Below, one piece after another: positions 61,285 to 64,000 of a DNA stretch of 64,000 nt. How positions within the stretch are numbered: the first letter of the stretch is position 1; the number at the start of each line of letters is the position of its first letter. The stretch lies in the NCBI RefSeq assembly GCF_023159225.1, contig NC_063176.1:6026963-6090962 (forward strand), written 5' to 3'. Source of the stretch: Perognathus longimembris pacificus. Lineage: Eukaryota > Chordata > Mammalia > Rodentia > Heteromyidae. The translations under genes and the position numbers were made by a program. Under the pieces are notes generated by a model, which had not been told where the DNA came from, ran no database searches, and worked only from the letters and a program-made list of their open reading frames with translations.

Positions 61285-61982
61285 GGGCGGTGTTCTTCAT
61301 TTGGTAACTGGAACCATAGCCAGATGTAGCAACGTGTTAGACATGGAAAAGAGCAATGGGATGCAGAAAAGAGACGTTGAGCTGCCTAAAAGTCAATGGG
61401 AATAGACAATCATTTCACTAATAAACGCAAAACCAAGGAGAGTTCCCCCTATGGGCATGCCACAAATAAAATACATTGCAAAAAGAAATCTACCAGACCT
61501 TCCTAAGAACAATGAAAAACCTTTGGCACTTGAATCCCCATCCTCTTCCTCCTTCTCCAGGCTTTTGTGATGCTGTGAACCCGACCCCCAGACAGGTGAA
61601 AACAGGCGTGCAGGGTCCATCTCCTTCTCAAGAGCTTCAGAAGGTGGGATACCAGCATTTCATGATGTGTCAAGTTCTTTGAACCCGAGAAGCAGAGGTC
61701 ACCTTTTCTGTTCAGCTCCATTTGTCACATCAAAGCAAAAATACTTGGGTATGCTCTGCTCAAAATGGAGGAGCAATGCTCATTCTATCTTGTTCCTACA
61801 GTGGCAGTTCCGTGTTGGCATAGGAAAGCCAAGAACACCAAAAGCTAAGGCTACCCCCCCTCTCACCCCTGGATTACTCCATTACTATGTGCAGACATAT
61901 CTCTGAGACATTCCAACTAGTCACTCACCCCCCTGAAAATATGTAAATGCTCTAATACTTGGATGTAAATGAAATTAAAAAT
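61285..61982. other. Unique, relatively GC-rich DNA
   Basis: Noticeably richer in G+C than most of the window, with overlapping frames of 68-79 codons on both strands. None looks like a known protein. Identity unknown. Confidence 0.4.
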
Positions 61983-62170
61983 GAAATATAGTTTTCACCA
62001 ACTAATATAAATATATATACAAATTATAGATCCATATGTATATATATATTTATGTATGGATAAATATGTGTATATATAGTTATGTATATGCATATATGTA
62101 TCTGTGTGCATATATACACAATTTATCTATTTAATTTATATCTATATTTTATGTATATATATATATTTGC
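61983..62170. repeat. (TATA)n/(TATG)n-rich tract
   Basis: Degenerate TA/TG/CA-rich low-complexity sequence leading up to the tail side of a minus-strand SINE. Confidence 0.85.
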
Positions 62171-62191
62171 ATATAAACCAGGAAATAAACT

Positions 62192-62380
62192 ATGGCTTGA
62201 TCTCCGAGTCTCGTGGTTTAATTTGATTTTTTTCACTCAAAGTTGGCACTCTACCATTTGAGCCGCTTCCAGATTTTTGCTGGTTAGTTGTGGAAAAGAA
62301 TCTCCCAGATTTGTTTGTCTAGGCTTGCACAAAACCTTGATCCTCAGATCTCAACCTCATGAGATCACCTGAACCTAGCT
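62192..62380 (-). mobile_element. Degraded B1-Geo SINE
   Basis: Inverse Geo ('ggcactctaccatttgagcc') and inverse B1 ('gaatctcccagatttg', 'gatcctcagatctcaacc') landmarks in order. Confidence 0.75.
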
Positions 62381-63289
62381 TTTTTAAAACTCGGTAATTT
62401 TTACTAATATTCAAATAATTGATTGTGATATTCAAGGATAAAAATACACATAATATTTGCTCCTGCTATCCTTTGATTATGATGTTTTCCCTGCATTTGG
62501 GAATGTTCATTTTTCCCCAACAGGACAATCGGAGGCAGATTTAGCTTGACATTTGCTGCTTTCATGTGCATGCATCTCAACCGTAATATCTCTTAAGCAG
62601 AGTTTACTTTGCAGAGAATCTGTTTATCTGGCATTAGTTCATGGCAAAACTAGAAGTGTAATAAGAATGCATAAATTACAAATGCACAGTGCACTCCTGA
62701 ATATTTGAACATGTCTTCAAGCAGTAGAGCAATTTGATCCTTTTAATCCAGTTTACTTTTATTTTTCCCTGAGAGAAAAGGTCATGGTTATCTAGGATTT
62801 ATTTCATCCACAATTTTCACATGACAAAATTTACTTTTAAGTTTAAAATGATGTTGTTTCAGTCCCTGGTGTCTGCATGTGATGAGAGTTGGAAAAGCAG
62901 ACGGAACAGAAACCGTCTAATCCCGGCGTGGCATTTGCTTTCCATTTTCCTTCGTGTGCACTGGTGGGATATGACTGAATGTTAAACCCTTGTCAGAGCC
63001 ACCTGTGCTGAAAGTCCATTTCTTTCCTAGGAAAGAAATTGAATTGGAAGGCCAGTCATGTTTATCTAATTTTTAAATTGCTGATTAGTAGTTATTTTTT
63101 GTAACATTATATTTTCTCTGTGTCTGGACATAGGCTAAGAAACACTGGATTTTCAGCCGACTAGTAAGCTACAATTAGTTATCAATATGTATGTAAACAC
63201 ATATATGGCCATTTCCATACACACAAATGAATTTACTAAAGTATGGACTGTGCAGAGGAGAACTCAAATAGGGTAATTCCGTTAGAAAA
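62381..63289. other. Unique DNA with candidate conserved element at 62530-63060
   Basis: Repeat-free, complex sequence with 'cataaattacaaatgcacag', 'ttttaatccagttta' and 'gtcagagccacctgtgct'. GC is raised at 62880-63010. No open frame of note. Confidence 0.4.
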
Positions 63290-63458
63290 CTAGGGTTGGG
63301 AGACATGAATGAGAATGATAAAAGTGGTGACATTCATCAAAATGAATTGTACTCATGTAATGGCATGAAAGCCCTTTGGAGAATACAGCCATACCACCCT
63401 GAATGCGCCTGATCTCATCTGAAAGCCCTTTGGACAACACCTTAAAGATAATAAAGCT
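63290..63458 (+). mobile_element. Old L1 3' UTR, second family, host of two insertions
   Basis: 'ggtgacattcatcaaaatga', 'tgtactcatgtaatggcatg' and 'acaacaccttaaagataata' match 43905-44165 (inverse) and 63826-64000. It is split by the 5S-derived insert and followed at its A-rich end by a SINE. Confidence 0.65.
63381..63422 (+). pseudogene. 5S rRNA 5'-fragment, tailless retropseudogene
   Basis: The 42 bases align to nucleotides 1-42 of mammalian 5S rRNA (shared blocks 'gccataccaccctgaa' and 'gatctc'), beginning at 5S +1. By eye 36 of 42 agree. Four of the six differences are transitions at the four CpG sites of this part of 5S, as expected from methyl-CpG decay. The rest of 5S is missing and there is no A tail. 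The 15-bp repeat 'tgaaagccctttgga' flanks it at 63366-63380 and 63420-63434, so the last three matching bases (TGA) belong equally to the repeat. It lacks most of the internal promoter and is not a functional gene. Confidence 0.88.
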
Positions 63459-63667
63459 TGGGGCTGGGGATATAGCCTAGCGGCAAGAGTGCCTGCCTCG
63501 GATACACGAGGCCCTAGGTTCGATTCCCCAGCACCACATATACAGAAAACGGCCAGAAGCGGCGCTGTGGCTCAAGTGGCAGAGTGCTAGCCTTGAGCAA
63601 AAGGAAGCCAGGGACAGTGCTCAGGCCCTGAGTCCAAGGCCCAGGACTGGCAAAAAAAAAAAAAAAA
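63459..63667 (+). mobile_element. IDL-Geo dimeric SINE, full length
   Basis: Near-consensus. The ID-like half has an A box at about 63473-63484 and a perfect B box 'ggttcgattcc' at 63517-63527. The Geo half has 'tggctcaagtgg' at 63568-63579 and a T-arm-like 'ctgagtccaaggcccag' at 63628-63644. A 20-base A tail and a perfect 15-bp duplication 'aaagataataaagct' at 63444-63458 and 63668-63682. Confidence 0.96.
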
Positions 63668-63682
63668 AAAGATAATAAAGCT

Positions 63683-63825
63683 AACAGAAATACAATCAAT
63701 TCGAGAGAGAATGCAGTATAATTCCTTGGAAAGGCAAAATTAATGTTCAGCAAAATAAAATATCAGAAAGTACGTACTCAGTAGGGGTGGTATCAAGAAG
63801 ACACTGGCCAATGAAGAGGAAAAAT
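63683..63825. other. Unique or unassigned DNA
   Basis: Short AT-rich stretch between the SINE and the next L1 3' UTR; may belong to that element. Confidence 0.4.
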
Positions 63826-64000
63826 GGGGGAAAATTCAGTCAAAAACCCAACGTATACTAAGAACAGTGACGGAATGGTTGACAGGGGAAAGGGAGTTGA
63901 GACTGTTCAAAGGGTTAGCATTGATCAAGATGTATTGTAATCGTAAACTACTCCGGGAAATGACAGCTCCTTTGTACAACTATTTAAAGATAAAAATAAA
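63826..64000 (+). mobile_element. Old L1 3' UTR, second family, runs to window end
   Basis: 'gttagcattgatcaagatgt', 'attgtaatcgtaaactac' and 'cctttgtacaactatttaaa' repeat the order seen at 63290-63458. The A-rich end 'gataaaaataaa' coincides with the window edge. Confidence 0.65.

Noticed and set aside
63459..63535. A possible tRNA-Ala gene (good A and B boxes).
   Set aside because: It is the left half of a SINE: joined to a Geo half and A tail, flanked by target duplications, and repeated many times in the window.
1..64000. CRISPR arrays, bacterial operons, phage or plasmid features.
   Set aside because: Composition, SINEs, L1s and MaLR LTRs show mammalian nuclear DNA. No regularly spaced short repeats with unique spacers exist.

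Overview
This is AT-rich, repeat-dense, non-coding mammalian nuclear DNA. The best clue to the organism is the dominant SINE. It is a dimer of about 200 bp whose left half is ID-like (tRNA-Ala derived) and whose right half matches what I know as the 'Geo' monomer. IDL-Geo SINEs are described as restricted to the rodent superfamily Geomyoidea (kangaroo rats, pocket mice, pocket gophers), so I read the window as a geomyoid rodent. The species cannot be fixed from the sequence. I find no protein-coding gene, no functional RNA gene and no CRISPR. The longest open frames are shadows of simple repeats, SINEs or L1 ORF2.

Layout. 1-15 kb: unique AT-rich DNA with IDL-Geo and B1-Geo SINEs, several microsatellites and one decayed L1 reverse-transcriptase fragment. 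15.4-16.3 kb: 3' end of a fairly young L1. 16-27 kb: mostly unique DNA, with a 250-bp TTTC tract, an inverted L1 3' end, and a TA-rich block with hairpins at 24.5-25.0 kb. 27.5-29.4 kb: a nested stack of L1 3' ends interrupted by SINEs. 29-32 kb: unique. 32.3-34.5 kb: a cluster of L1 3' ends and a SINE. 35-41 kb: unique stretches, SINEs, a rearranged L1 and a GATA array. 41.7-47 kb: L1 3' ends, an MLT1-like LTR and SINEs. 47-52 kb: mostly unique, with an MLT2-like LTR and an L1 carrying a tiny 5' inversion. 53-58 kb: B1-Geo SINEs and old L1. 60.2-61.3 kb: a textbook twin-primed L1 with target-site duplications. 63-64 kb: old L1 3' UTR sequence holding a short 5S rRNA-derived insert and a full IDL-Geo SINE.

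There is no gene network here. What works together is the retroposition machinery: L1 supplies the enzyme, and IDL-Geo, B1-Geo and the 5S fragment are its substrates. Clear target-site duplications flank many of the insertions. The most notable items are the 5S 'tailless' retropseudogene, four L1 copies with 5' inversions, the shared Geo right monomer carried by two unrelated left heads, and several unique GC-bumped segments that could be conserved non-coding elements.
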